From Geoalkalibacter sp. (GTDB taxonomy: Bacteria; Desulfobacterota; Desulfuromonadia; Desulfuromonadales; Geoalkalibacteraceae), in NCBI RefSeq assembly GCF_030605225.1, contig NZ_JAUWAV010000003.1:62001-126000 (forward strand): a DNA stretch of 64,000 bases, written 5' to 3'. A program made the translations under genes and the position numbers. The notes under the pieces are model-generated. The model was not told the DNA's origin and searched no databases. It worked only from the letters and a program-made list of their open reading frames with translations. This document shows, in pieces, positions 18,405-28,455 of the stretch (position 1 is the first letter of the stretch; every line of letters starts with the position of its first letter).

Positions 18405-18700
18405 CAGGGCAATCCTTCCTCGATCCGTTCCACGCGCTGCTCAAGCTCGCCGATTTTTTCGTGCAGCGCCTTGATCGCCGCAGTCTGCGCCTGAAGCAGT
18501 TCGAGCAATTGCGCATTGGTGATCGAGGCGTCCCCTGGAACCTGCTTGGGGACCGTGGGCGGAGCAACCGGAGGCGGTGGCTGCGACTTGCGCTCGGCTT
18601 GCGGGTTGGCGGGCGGTTGGGTGTCCCGCAAATCAGGCGGTTGCTGGGCGAAGGCAGTGGCTGCGGCAAAAATGACGGCAAACACAAAGGTGGTCTTCAT
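18404..18700 (-). CDS. Secreted Pro-rich protein with C-terminal coiled coil
   Basis: A 98-residue protein with signal peptide MKTTFVFAVIFAAATAFA, a proline-rich stretch (about residues 20-52) and a C-terminal heptad-like helix (LLELLQAQTAAIKALHEKIG then LEQRVERIEEGL). It shares a one-base stop/start overlap with the downstream membrane protein. Together they may form a small periplasm/inner-membrane unit; function is unknown. Confidence 0.65.
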   Translation of the reverse strand: MKTTFVFAVIFAAATAFAQQPPDLRDTQPPANPQAERKSQPPPPVAPPTVPKQVPGDASITNAQLLELLQAQTAAIKALHEKIGELEQRVERIEEGLP

Positions 18701-18737
18701 AGCGTTGCCCCCTTTTTACGCGATGGATATCCTGAAT

Positions 18738-19244
18738 TCAACGCGGCAGCGTGGAGAGCTTGGTGAACACGTAATCGTTGTCCTTCACCGGGGTGTGACA
18801 GGCGACGCATTCCTGCGCGAACGCGGCATCCTGGCCGTAGGGCTCAAGCGCCATGCCGCGCCAGCGGGCGTAGCCCCAACCGCCCGTTTCGGCGTATTTT
18901 TCGTGATCCTTGATCATGAATTCGATATGCGAGAGCTCGCCGGGGATGATCGCCGCCGGCCATTGGGGGTGGCGGGCTTCCTTCCACACCAGCTTGCCGA
19001 GGATCGCCCCGTCGGGCCAGGGATTGGTCCGGCCGCTCAGGGCCGCTTCCACGGCCTTGTCGTTGCCGAGGATGACGCGCAGGGTCTTGTTGTCCTCGCG
19101 GTAGCTGGAGCTGATCAGCCGCCAGTTCTGGTAACCGTCGGGCAGGGTGATGCCGTTGGGCGCGGGCTGGACGGTTGATTCGGCATGGACGGGGCAGGCC
19201 AGGGCGATGAGGAGCAGGGAAAGAGGGATCAGCTTGCTGGGCAT
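18738..19244 (-). CDS. Cytochrome P460 family protein with c-type heme motif
   Basis: A 168-residue periplasmic protein with signal peptide MPSKLIPLSLLLIALACPVHA. The body matches the cytochrome P460 fold (LPDGYQNWRLISSSYREDNKTLRVILGN), and a single CVACH heme c attachment motif lies near the C-terminus. Many members of this family in sulfur/iron-reducing bacteria are annotated only as P460-like; whether it oxidises hydroxylamine or simply carries electrons cannot be told. It is transcribed upstream of the two small genes to its left. Confidence 0.85.
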   Translation of the reverse strand: MPSKLIPLSLLLIALACPVHAESTVQPAPNGITLPDGYQNWRLISSSYREDNKTLRVILGNDKAVEAALSGRTNPWPDGAILGKLVWKEARHPQWPAAIIPGELSHIEFMIKDHEKYAETGGWGYARWRGMALEPYGQDAAFAQECVACHTPVKDNDYVFTKLSTLPR

Positions 19245-19389
19245 GGGACGCTCTCCTTTGGCGGCAAGGGCCGGTTCGCGGCGCGCTTAGTGGCAAAGTT
19301 AGCGGATTATCGAGGCTTGTCAAATAACGCGAAGGCCTGTGGCGGCCTTCGGGACAAAGTTTGCTAAGATGTAGCGGGAAGGAGAAGGC

Positions 19390-19953
19390 ATGATCGAACT
19401 ACTCATGACGAGCCTTCGGGTCCGCCTGAACCGGAAGCTGCTGCCGCTGGCGCGCAGTGTCAAGGTTTCGCCGAATCTGATCACGGCGTGCGGCTTTCTG
19501 GTGATGGCCCTGGCGGGCGCCTTGGCGATGCAGGGGCAGTTGTGGGGCGCGGGCATCCTGATTCTGGTTTCCGGGCTGCTGGATCTTCTCGACGGCGCCG
19601 TCGCCAAGGCGACGGCGTGCACCACCCGCTTCGGCGGGCTGTTGGACCGGGTGGCCGACCGGGCGGGGGATTTCGCGATCCTGGCAGGGATCATTCTCGG
19701 CGGCGGGGTCGCGCTCTGGCTGGGGCTCTATGTCCTGGCCACCGTGTTGCTGGCTTCCTACATCAGCGCCTGTCTTGAAGCGGCCACTTCCTCAAGCATC
19801 GGTCAGCGCTTCAGCCTGAGGGCCGTGCGGCTGACGATCCTCGCCCTGGCCTGTTTTACGGGCAGACTGGTCGAAGGCATGGTGTTGCTCGCGCTCATCG
19901 GCAGCTATGCCACCGGGGCGCGCCTGTGGATTGCCTATCGTTTGCTGCGCTGA
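19390..19953 (+). CDS. CDP-alcohol phosphatidyltransferase family protein
   Basis: A 187-residue integral membrane enzyme with five to six hydrophobic helices. The catalytic CDP-alcohol motif is complete apart from a conservative change: D65, D68-G69, A72-K73 (Lys replaces the usual Arg), G82, D86 and D90. It would transfer an alcohol onto a CDP-diacylglycerol-type donor; phosphatidylinositol-phosphate or phosphatidylglycerol-phosphate synthase-like roles are possible but not resolved. AAGGAG precedes ATG 19390. Its last 19 bases overlap the end of the convergent SDR gene. Confidence 0.85.
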   Translation: MIELLMTSLRVRLNRKLLPLARSVKVSPNLITACGFLVMALAGALAMQGQLWGAGILILVSGLLDLLDGAVAKATACTTRFGGLLDRVADRAGDFAILAGIILGGGVALWLGLYVLATVLLASYISACLEAATSSSIGQRFSLRAVRLTILALACFTGRLVEGMVLLALIGSYATGARLWIAYRLLR

Positions 19954-20855
19954 AGCTCCAGAATCCTGTGCACCGTCTCTCCGAAATGCGCTTCGGTGGG
20001 GGCGGGGACATAGCCCAGTTCGCGTTGCGCCGGACCCAGATCGTATTGGCGCGCGCGGGTCAGCACCCGCAGATAATGCCGGTCGATGAGCGGGCGCCGG
20101 CCAAGCAGTGCTTGGAGACCCTCGCAGCCAAGCGCCATGGCGTAGAGCGCGGGATAGAGGGGGGCAAGGGGCAGGGGTAGGTCACGGGCGGAGGTGTGCC
20201 GCTGAATGATCCGGGCCAGGGTTGAGCGCTGGACGGGTTGGCGATCGCAGATGGCGTAAGCGTTGCCGGGAATCCCGGCGGTTTTGGCCAGCAGGAACGC
20301 ATCGGTGACGTTTTTGCGGCTGGCCAAGTGGATGCGCACGTCGGGCAGCAGTCGCGGGCAGAGATGGGCGCGCCGTGCGAAACCGATGAGACGCTGGAGG
20401 TTTTTTCTTTCCTCGTCGTAAACCGGGCCAGGGCGCATCCTGAGGATGGCGAGCCGGCTCTGGTAGCCCTCCAAGGCCTGTTCCGCCGCGATTTTTGAGC
20501 GGCCGTAGACGGTGCTGCCGCCGCCGGGCTCAGCCGAAACCGAGCTGCAGTGGACAAAGCGGCTCACCCCTTGACGTATGGCCGCCGCCGCGAGGTTTTG
20601 GGTGCCTTGCACATTAACGCGGTGCAATTCCTCGGGCGAGGCGTAATGATCGACAAGGGCGGCCAGGTGGTAAACAACCCTGACGCCGCGCAGCGCCTCG
20701 CGCAAGCGATCCTGGTCGTTCAGGTCGCCGACGCACACTTCCGCCGCCAGGCGCCGGGGCTGCCGGCTGAGAATTCGGACCGGCTCGCCCTGCTCCAGCA
20801 GCCGCGCAACCAGGGCGCGCCCCAAGTACCCCGTTCCACCGGTGACAAGTATCAT
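19935..20855 (-). CDS. NAD-dependent epimerase/dehydratase (extended SDR)
   Basis: A 306-residue extended short-chain dehydrogenase. NAD loop GGTGYLG is at residues 6-12, the HLAALVDHY strand follows, then SSVSA and the catalytic YGRSK pair. The C-terminal half is the variable substrate-binding region. Similar proteins act on sugar nucleotides, sterols or dihydroflavonol-like substrates; the substrate cannot be assigned. The 3' end overlaps the convergent phosphatidyltransferase gene by 19 bases. Confidence 0.85.
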   Translation of the reverse strand: MILVTGGTGYLGRALVARLLEQGEPVRILSRQPRRLAAEVCVGDLNDQDRLREALRGVRVVYHLAALVDHYASPEELHRVNVQGTQNLAAAAIRQGVSRFVHCSSVSAEPGGGSTVYGRSKIAAEQALEGYQSRLAILRMRPGPVYDEERKNLQRLIGFARRAHLCPRLLPDVRIHLASRKNVTDAFLLAKTAGIPGNAYAICDRQPVQRSTLARIIQRHTSARDLPLPLAPLYPALYAMALGCEGLQALLGRRPLIDRHYLRVLTRARQYDLGPAQRELGYVPAPTEAHFGETVHRILELQRSKR

Positions 20856-21147
20856 TTCCTCAACATCCCTCAGGCCCGCCGCTATTTTTTCAGATCGCTC
20901 GATCTCTTCCCAGGATAAGACTTGTCCGGGCGTTCTCGAAAAATTTTTCTTTCGCCACGCTCAATTGTGGGAGTGGGCCTCGATCCCGACAGTTGCCCGG
21001 GAGCGCGAATCCATATATTCTGCCAAGATTTCAACCCAATGCCGGGAAACCCTCGTTGTTTTTCTGGTGGACGTCTGCGATTCCATGGGCGAGGGACCAG
21101 TGTCCCGTGCGCCGGTATCCTGGATTTGTGAGGAACACTCCGTCGCC

Positions 21148-21774
21148 ATGATTCCCCTGGACGCCCTGAGCGCCTTTTTCGCCGCTTCCCTTGTGCTCGG
21201 CCTGGCGCCGGGACCGGACAATCTCTTCGTGCTCACCCAGTCGGCCCTGCACGGCAAGGGCGCGGGCCTGTCCGTCACCCTGGGGTTGTGTACGGGGCTG
21301 GTAGCGCACACCCTGGCCGTGGCCCTGGGGATCGCGGTCGTTTTTCAGGTGTCGACCCTGGCCTTCACCGCCCTCAAGCTGGTGGGCGCGGCCTATCTGC
21401 TCTGTCTGGGGATCCAGGCCCTGCGCGCCGCCGTCGCGCCCCTGGCGATGGCGGAGGGTCTCATCCTGAGTCGCGCCAGGCTCTACCGGCGCGGTATTCT
21501 CATGAACATCACCAACCCCAAGGTGTCGATTTTCTTTCTCGCCTTTCTGCCGCAGTTCGCCGACCCGGGGCGAGGGCCGGTGTGGGTGCAGATCCTGCTG
21601 CTCGGCGGCTTGTTCATCCTCGCCACCCTCCTGGTGTTCGGCGGCATCGCCCTGCTCGCCGGCACCCTGGGGACCTGGCTCAACCGCTCGCCGCGCGTCC
21701 AGCGCCTGCTCAACCGCCTGGCCGGCGCGGTGTTCATCGGGCTGGCCCTGACCCTGGCTTTCAGTGGACGCTGA
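21148..21774 (+). CDS. LysE/RhtB-family amino acid exporter
   Basis: A 208-residue inner-membrane protein of about six helices. The N-terminal signature APGPDNLFVLTQSALHGKGAG and the later LMNITNPKVSIFFLAFLPQF are diagnostic of LysE/RhtB exporters. ATG 21148 gives the family-typical MIPLDALSAFF start; the frame runs open upstream to 20842 but that part has no homology-like character. The preceding ~290 bases (20856-21147) hold no supported gene, only an AGATCG/CGATCT palindrome at 20892-20905. Confidence 0.88.
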   Translation: MIPLDALSAFFAASLVLGLAPGPDNLFVLTQSALHGKGAGLSVTLGLCTGLVAHTLAVALGIAVVFQVSTLAFTALKLVGAAYLLCLGIQALRAAVAPLAMAEGLILSRARLYRRGILMNITNPKVSIFFLAFLPQFADPGRGPVWVQILLLGGLFILATLLVFGGIALLAGTLGTWLNRSPRVQRLLNRLAGAVFIGLALTLAFSGR

Positions 21775-21860
21775 GGCGAGCGCATCAAGGGAAAGGTTGC
21801 ACTATCATTTTTTTAATTGCCGAAGTATAATTCGCGAATAATTTTTTAGGTCGGGTGCGG

Positions 21861-21887
21861 GTCGTCCCTTTGCGGGGCGGCTTTTTT
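21861..21887 (+). terminator. Intrinsic terminator after the LysE-family gene
   Basis: GTCGTCCC pairs with GGGGCGGC (including G-T pairs) around a five-base loop and is followed by six T's. It lies ~87 bases after the exporter stop and 42 bases before the next start, so it probably closes the exporter transcript. Confidence 0.65.
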
Positions 21888-21928
21888 CGTTGCGACCGAA
21901 ACTTTTCCGGAAAGGATCTCCACCGTTC

Positions 21929-22684
21929 ATGTCCCGCCGTTTCGTTCTGATGCTGGTCGTGCTCAGTCTGTTTCTTTCGTCCTGCACCACCTCTCCCTTG
22001 ACTCTCATGCAGCAGGCCCTGGCCGATCGTCTGGCCCGCGAGCTCAAGCAGGCGCTGGGCTTGAGCGTGCGTCATGTGATCGCGCAGTTGGCCGAGCCGG
22101 GCGGCTATCTCGACAATCCCCTGGTGCGTCTGTTGGTGCCGCCGCAGGTCACCCTGGCCGTCAAGCTGTTGCAAGGAGTGGGGATGCTCTTCGACGAGGA
22201 GGCGGGCGATCCCCGCCAGCGCCTGGAAAAAGCCATGAATCAGGCCGTTTCAGCGGCCATCCCGACGGCCGCGCCGATTCTCGGCCAGGCCCTGGAGGAT
22301 TTGCCCCTGAGCGAGGCGCGGGCCCTGCTCACCGCCGGGCGGACGGCGTTTACCGATTACCTCAAGGAAAAAACCGCCGATGCGCTCATGGAGCAGCTGC
22401 AACCGGCGGTGACGGCCAATCTCGGTCAGTTGGGCGCGCTGGGTCAATACCAGGAGCTGGTCGAAGGGTTACGCGCCCTGCAACTGGTGGCCCCGGAAAT
22501 GCCCGAGGAGCTGCCTGCCGTGCCCGAGGAGCCCTTGGCGCCCGCGGAAGAATTCGAGCGCCTGGTGACGGAACAGGCCGTGACGGGGCTGTTCCGCATG
22601 GTGGGCGCCGAGGAGGAAAAAATCCGCCGCAGCCCGCTGTTTCAGGACATCGAACTGCTCAAAAAAGCCCTCGGCCAGCAGTGA
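21929..22684 (+). CDS. DUF4197-like lipoprotein
   Basis: A 251-residue protein with a lipoprotein signal peptide; the lipobox LSSC places the acylated Cys near residue 19. The body is helical and matches the feel of DUF4197-type periplasmic proteins (KAMNQAVSAAIPTAAPILGQAL), with a Pro/Glu-rich insert around 190-205. Start 21929 has GGAAAGGA upstream; a TTG at 21890 would place the signal peptide internally. The family assignment is from pattern memory and the function is unknown. Confidence 0.65.
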   Translation: MSRRFVLMLVVLSLFLSSCTTSPLTLMQQALADRLARELKQALGLSVRHVIAQLAEPGGYLDNPLVRLLVPPQVTLAVKLLQGVGMLFDEEAGDPRQRLEKAMNQAVSAAIPTAAPILGQALEDLPLSEARALLTAGRTAFTDYLKEKTADALMEQLQPAVTANLGQLGALGQYQELVEGLRALQLVAPEMPEELPAVPEEPLAPAEEFERLVTEQAVTGLFRMVGAEEEKIRRSPLFQDIELLKKALGQQ

Positions 22685-22697
22685 GCGCGTCCTTGCG

Positions 22698-24809
22698 TCA
22701 ACCCTCCCCGTAGAACCGTTCCCGACCCCGCAGCCAGGCCGCCGGCGCGAACCGGCGGCCGTGGACGGCGGCGAGCTTGTCCAGTTCCCTGACCAGGGAC
22801 GGCAGCCCCTGACTGTCGGCCCAGCGGCACGGCCCGCCGAGAAACGGCGGAAAGCCGGTGCCGAAGATCATGCCCGTATCCACATCCTCCGGTGTTCCCA
22901 CCACGCCTTCTTCCAGGCAGCGCGCCGCCTCGTTGACCATGAGCAGCAGCATGCGGCGCAGATGGGCGCGGGTCGCGCCGCGCGTGCCCTGCAGGCCCAG
23001 GCTCTGCGCCAGCGCCTGGTTGCGGCCGATGGTGCGCTCGCCCTGGTAGCGGTAAAAGCCGCGCCCGGCCTTGCGCCCCAGATCGGGCTGGACCGACGCC
23101 TGCTCGAGAAGTGAGCTTTTTTCCAGATAATCGAACGCCCCGCAGAGGGTCGCCCCGACCTCGGCGGCGATGTCCAGGCCCACCTCGTCCATGAGGCGGA
23201 AGGGCCCCATGGGCAGGCCGAAGGCGGTGGCGCGCACGTCGAGGTTGAGCCAGTCGACGCCGCTCTGGGCGATGAGGCAGGCCTCGTTGAGATAGGCCAT
23301 GAGCAGGCGGTTGACGAGAAAACCCGGCCGGTCGGCGACGACGATGGGCGTCTTGCCCAGCTTGAGGGCGGCGTGGAACAGGGTCGCCAAGGTCTCGTCC
23401 GAGGTGGCTGTGCCCCGAATCACTTCAACCAACGGCATCTTCTCGGCGGGATTGAAGAAGTGCAGGCCGCCGAGGTTTTGCGGACGTTGGGCGCCTTGCT
23501 GCAAGGTGCTCACCGAAAGGGCCGAGGTGTTGGTGGCCAGGATCGCCGTTTCGGCGAGCAGCGGCTCGACCTCGGCCAGCACCGCCTGCTTCACCGCCAT
23601 TTTCTCGAGCACCGCCTCGATGACCAGATCGGCGTCGGCGAGTTCTTCCAGGCGCGTCGTGCCGTGGATGCGGGCGAGTTTTTCCGTGATGATTTCCGCG
23701 CCCTGCTGCTTCTTGCGTGCCTGTCGCTCAAAGCGGCCGCGCAGATCGGCGAGGGCGGCGGCGACGATGTCCTCCTTGAGATCGCGCAGCACCACCGGCA
23801 CACCCTGCTCGGCTAGCAGCCCGGCGATGCCGCGCCCCATGACGCCGCCGCCGATGACCGCCGCCCGGCGGATGGGCAGGGGGCGGGCGGCGAGACCCGG
23901 CGCCTTCTTGGCGCGCTGACTGAGATGAAAGACGTGGATGAGATTCTTGCACGCCGGGGTCAAAAGGATGCGCCCCAGTTCACGGGCCTCCAGTTCCAGT
24001 CCGGCGGCCAGATCGCGCTCCAGGCCCTGGCGGATGACCTCCAGCGCCTTGAGGGGCGCGGGGTAATGGCCGCCGGTGCGCGCTTTGACTTTTTTGCGCG
24101 CCTGGTGGAACAAGAAGGCCCGGCCCAGGGGATTTTTTTCCAGCAGCCAGATGCGCCAGCCCGAGGTTTTTTCCCGGCGCTTCCCGAGCACGGGCTTGGG
24201 GTCGGCGATGACGCGGCGCACCAGATCCAGAGCGGCCTCGTGGAGATTTGCCGCGGGCACGCATGCATCGGCCAGGCCCAGGTTCAGGGCCTTGATGCCG
24301 GAAAGGGTTCGGCCGGTGAGGATCACATCCAGGGCTTTTTCCAGGGAAATCAGGCGCGGCAGGCGCTGGGTGCCGCCGAAACCGGGAAAGAGGCCGAGCT
24401 TGACTTCGGGCAGGGAGACGGCCGCATCCTCGGCGAGGATGCGGTAATGGCAGGCGAGGATGAACTCGGTGCCGCCGCCCATGCAGTGTCCATGCACCGC
24501 CGCCACCACGGGAAAAGGCAGGCGCGCCCAGCGCTCGAAAATCCGCTGCCCCTCGCGGGCCAGGCGTTCGCCCTCGGCGGCATCGGTTACGGCGGCGATC
24601 TGTCCGATGTCGGCGCCGGCGATGAAACCGGCCTCCTTGGCGCTGCTCACCACCACGCCGCGCACTTCGTTGTCGGCGGCCAGCAATTCGGCGGTGCGCG
24701 CAAGGGCCTCAAGAAAATCGCCGTTGAGAATGTTCACCCGACTCTCGGGAGCATCGAGGATCACCCGCGCGATGCCGTCGGTCACGGTATAGGTCACAAA
24801 ATCGGCCAT
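22698..24809 (-). CDS. Bifunctional enoyl-CoA hydratase/3-hydroxyacyl-CoA dehydrogenase (FadB/FadJ type)
   Basis: A 703-residue fusion for two beta-oxidation steps. N-terminal crotonase domain (~1-190) has the oxyanion-hole segments AGADIGQIA and HGHCMGGGTEFILACHYRI and EVKLGLFPGFGGTQRLPR. The NAD-binding domain starts at AVIGGGVMGRGIAGLL (~residue 310), with the catalytic HFFNPAEKMPLVEVI region, and a C-terminal dehydrogenase domain follows. Start 24809 has AGGAGGAAGG directly upstream. No thiolase is adjacent. Length matches FadJ/FadB. Confidence 0.93.
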   Translation of the reverse strand: MADFVTYTVTDGIARVILDAPESRVNILNGDFLEALARTAELLAADNEVRGVVVSSAKEAGFIAGADIGQIAAVTDAAEGERLAREGQRIFERWARLPFPVVAAVHGHCMGGGTEFILACHYRILAEDAAVSLPEVKLGLFPGFGGTQRLPRLISLEKALDVILTGRTLSGIKALNLGLADACVPAANLHEAALDLVRRVIADPKPVLGKRREKTSGWRIWLLEKNPLGRAFLFHQARKKVKARTGGHYPAPLKALEVIRQGLERDLAAGLELEARELGRILLTPACKNLIHVFHLSQRAKKAPGLAARPLPIRRAAVIGGGVMGRGIAGLLAEQGVPVVLRDLKEDIVAAALADLRGRFERQARKKQQGAEIITEKLARIHGTTRLEELADADLVIEAVLEKMAVKQAVLAEVEPLLAETAILATNTSALSVSTLQQGAQRPQNLGGLHFFNPAEKMPLVEVIRGTATSDETLATLFHAALKLGKTPIVVADRPGFLVNRLLMAYLNEACLIAQSGVDWLNLDVRATAFGLPMGPFRLMDEVGLDIAAEVGATLCGAFDYLEKSSLLEQASVQPDLGRKAGRGFYRYQGERTIGRNQALAQSLGLQGTRGATRAHLRRMLLLMVNEAARCLEEGVVGTPEDVDTGMIFGTGFPPFLGGPCRWADSQGLPSLVRELDKLAAVHGRRFAPAAWLRGRERFYGEG

Positions 24810-24902
24810 GCCTTCCTCCTGGTCTGCACAGTGCATTTTTTTTCTAAAGAATATCGCGTGCTTCGCGTGGGGCAAGCAGGAAAAATGTCGAGCTGCCGCC
24901 GG

Positions 24903-24930
24903 TTGCCAAGCGGGGGGGAGTTGCTAACAT
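24903..24930 (+). promoter_or_regulatory. Candidate promoter of the pyruvate dehydrogenase operon
   Basis: TTGCCA at 24903-24908 and TAACAT at 24925-24930 are separated by 16 bases, 50 bases before the E1 alpha start. The match is fair rather than perfect. Confidence 0.45.
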
Positions 24931-24979
24931 TGAGAAGCAGCAAGGCAACGGCGTTTCTGGTCAAGGGAAGGGGACCATC

Positions 24980-25966
24980 ATGAAAGAGCGCAAGGAAGCA
25001 TCGCAACTCTCTGCCTCCGAACTGCTTGCCATGTATCGCGACATGGTGCGCATCCGCGAATTCGAGGAAGCCTGCCCCGCGCTCTACAGCCGGCGCAAAA
25101 TGGGCGGTTTCCTGCATCTGTACAGCGGCCAGGAAGCCGTTGGGGTCGGTGTGGCTCACGCCATTCACCAAGAAGATTACCTGATCGGCGCCTATCGCGA
25201 GCACGGCTTGATTCTCGCCAAGGGCAGCGCGCCCGGGCCGGTGATGGCCGAACTCTTCGGCAAGCTGACCGGAGTGAGTCGCGGCAAGGGCGGCTCCATG
25301 CACATGTTCGATCCCGAGGTGCGCTTCATGGGCGGCTACGGCATCGTCGGCGGCCATCTGCCCCTGGCCGTGGGCATGGGCTTCGCCATCCAGTATCAGG
25401 AAAAGGATGAGGTCGTGGTCTGCCTGTTCGGCGACGGCGCCACCAACCAGGGGGTGTTTCACGAGGCCATGAACATGGCCGCCCTCTACCGGGTGCCGGT
25501 GGTGTTCGTCTGCGAGAACAACATGTACGGCATCGGCACCTCCGTGACGCGCGCCAGCGCCGTCGAGCAGCTTTATAAAAAAAGCTGCGCCTACGAGACG
25601 CCCGGCGTCAAGGTCGACGGCATGGACGTGCTCAAGGTCTACGAGGCGGTGCGCCAGGCGGCGGCGCGCGCCCGCGCCGGCGAGGGTCCGACCTACATCG
25701 AGGCCCTGACCTACCGCTTTCGCGGCCATTCCATCTCCGATCCCGGCAACTACCGCAGCGAGCAGGAGAAAAAGCTGTGGATGGAGCGTGATCCCATTCC
25801 CAACTTCGGCCGTCGGCTGGTGAGCGAGGGCAAAGCGGATGAAGACGCGCTCAAGCGGATTGTCGCCGAGGAAAAGAAAGTCGTCGAGGACGCGATCCGC
25901 TTTGCCGAGGATAGTCCCGAGCCCGGTCCCGAGGAGCTTTGGACGGACGTTTACGTGAACTCATGA
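24980..25966 (+). CDS. pdhA: Pyruvate dehydrogenase E1 component, alpha subunit
   Basis: A 328-residue thiamine-diphosphate subunit of the alpha2beta2 E1, decarboxylating pyruvate. The ThDP motif begins GDGATNQG and ends in CENNMYG; the YREHG and RGKGGSMHMF segments and the phosphorylation-loop-like YRFRGHSISDPG are all present. GGAAGGGG lies upstream of ATG 24980. First gene of a three-gene E1alpha-E1beta-E2 operon. An acetoin or branched-chain enzyme is a weaker alternative. Confidence 0.9.
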   Translation: MKERKEASQLSASELLAMYRDMVRIREFEEACPALYSRRKMGGFLHLYSGQEAVGVGVAHAIHQEDYLIGAYREHGLILAKGSAPGPVMAELFGKLTGVSRGKGGSMHMFDPEVRFMGGYGIVGGHLPLAVGMGFAIQYQEKDEVVVCLFGDGATNQGVFHEAMNMAALYRVPVVFVCENNMYGIGTSVTRASAVEQLYKKSCAYETPGVKVDGMDVLKVYEAVRQAAARARAGEGPTYIEALTYRFRGHSISDPGNYRSEQEKKLWMERDPIPNFGRRLVSEGKADEDALKRIVAEEKKVVEDAIRFAEDSPEPGPEELWTDVYVNS

Positions 25967-25994
25967 CAACCTCATCTGCCCCACGGAGTTCCTT

Positions 25995-26972
25995 ATGCCG
26001 TTAATCACCTGTCGTGATGCCATCAATCAAGCCCTGCAGGAAGAGATGGAGCGCGATCCCAACGTGTTCATCCTGGGCGAGGATGTCGCCCGCTATGAGG
26101 GGTCGTTCAAGGTGACCAAGGGCCTGCTCGCCAAGTTCGGCGAAAAGCGCGTCATCGACACGCCCATCGCCGAAGCGGGCTTCACCGGCCTGGGCTGCGG
26201 CGCGGCCATGATCGGCCTGCGGCCCATCGTCGAGTTGATGACGGTCAACTTCGGCATCGTCGCCCTGGATCAGATCATGAACAACGTGGCGGTGATCCGC
26301 TACATGTTCGGCGGCCGGGTCAAGGTGCCCCTCACCATCCGCTCGCCGGGCGGCGCGGGCAATCAGCTCGGCGCCCAGCACAGCCACTCCATCGAAGCCA
26401 TGCTCATGCACTGTCCTGGCCTGCGCGTGGTGGTGCCCTCGGTGCCGGCCGACGCCAAGGGGCTGCTCAAATCGGCGATCCGCAGCGACGATCCGGTGTT
26501 TTTCGTCGAGCACGAAGGGCTCTACGGCGTCAAGGGCGAGGTGCCTGAAGGCGAGTACACGATTCCCCTGGGGGTGGCCGACATCAAGCGCGCGGGCAAG
26601 GATGTGACGCTCATCTGCCTGTCGAAGATGGTCTACGTGTGCCTGGAAGCGGCGGAAAAGCTCGCCGAGGAAGGCATCGACGCCGAAGTGCTCGACCTGC
26701 GCGGCCTCAATCCCCTCGATGTGCCGGCGATCCTCGATTCGGTCACCAAGACCGGGCGTGCCGTTACCGTCGAGGAGTGCTGGCTGACCGGCGGCTGGGG
26801 CGGCGAGATCGCCGCCCTCATCATGGAGCACGCTTTTTCCGCCCTGGCGGCGCCGGTGCTGCGGGTCGGCTCGGCCGATGTGCCCATGCCCTACAACAAG
26901 GCGCTGGAGGATGCGGCCATTCCCGATGTGTCCAGAGTAGTGGATCGGGTGCGCGAGGTGATGAGGTATTGA
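25995..26972 (+). CDS. pdhB: Pyruvate dehydrogenase E1 component, beta subunit
   Basis: A 325-residue beta subunit partner of pdhA. Family segments visible are FILGEDVARYEGSFKVTKGL, DTPIAEAGFTGLGCGAAMIG, SPGGAGNQLGAQHSHSIEA, and VTVEECWLTGGWGGEIAA. GGAG precedes ATG 25995, 28 bases after pdhA. A palindromic repeat element separates it from the E2 gene. Confidence 0.92.
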   Translation: MPLITCRDAINQALQEEMERDPNVFILGEDVARYEGSFKVTKGLLAKFGEKRVIDTPIAEAGFTGLGCGAAMIGLRPIVELMTVNFGIVALDQIMNNVAVIRYMFGGRVKVPLTIRSPGGAGNQLGAQHSHSIEAMLMHCPGLRVVVPSVPADAKGLLKSAIRSDDPVFFVEHEGLYGVKGEVPEGEYTIPLGVADIKRAGKDVTLICLSKMVYVCLEAAEKLAEEGIDAEVLDLRGLNPLDVPAILDSVTKTGRAVTVEECWLTGGWGGEIAALIMEHAFSALAAPVLRVGSADVPMPYNKALEDAAIPDVSRVVDRVREVMRY

Positions 26973-26983
26973 ATCTTTATTTG

Positions 26984-27080
26984 AACCACGAATGACACGA
27001 ATAGGCACGAATCTCAAACCCTTTAGCCCAAGGTTTTCTTTGAAAGAAAGAATTCGTGTTCATTCGTGTCATTCGTGGTT
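26984..27080. repeat. Dispersed inverted repeat (CCACGAATGACACGAAT class), copy 1
   Basis: Left arm AACCACGAATGACACGAAT (26984 onward) is mirrored by right arm ATTCGTGTCATTCGTGGTT ending at 27080, with shorter CACGAAT/ATTCGTG subrepeats inside. The same arms recur at 41816-42017 in the CIS locus. It lies in the pdhB-pdhC gap. Confidence 0.8.
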
Positions 27081-27107
27081 GCCGTTAAAACCTCTAGGAG
27101 ATCTCCC

Positions 27108-28367
<1,260 letters not shown>

Positions 28368-28377
28368 ACAATTCGAT

Positions 28378-28428
28378 GTAGGGGCGAGGCGTTGCCTCGC
28401 CCTGGGCGACCCGCCGGGTCGCCCCTAC
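28378..28428. repeat. Nested palindromic repeat (GTAGGGGCGA class)
   Basis: Outer perfect ten-base arms GTAGGGGCGA (28378-28387) and TCGCCCCTAC (28419-28428) enclose two inner hairpins: GCGAGGC/GCCTCGC and GGGCGACCC/GGGTCGCCC. This resembles a dispersed REP-like element found in many bacterial genomes and lies between pdhC and the Lon-like gene. It may also slow transcription, but no T-run follows. Confidence 0.75.
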
Positions 28429-28455
28429 CGAACCATAAGGAAATGGACGCCGCTT

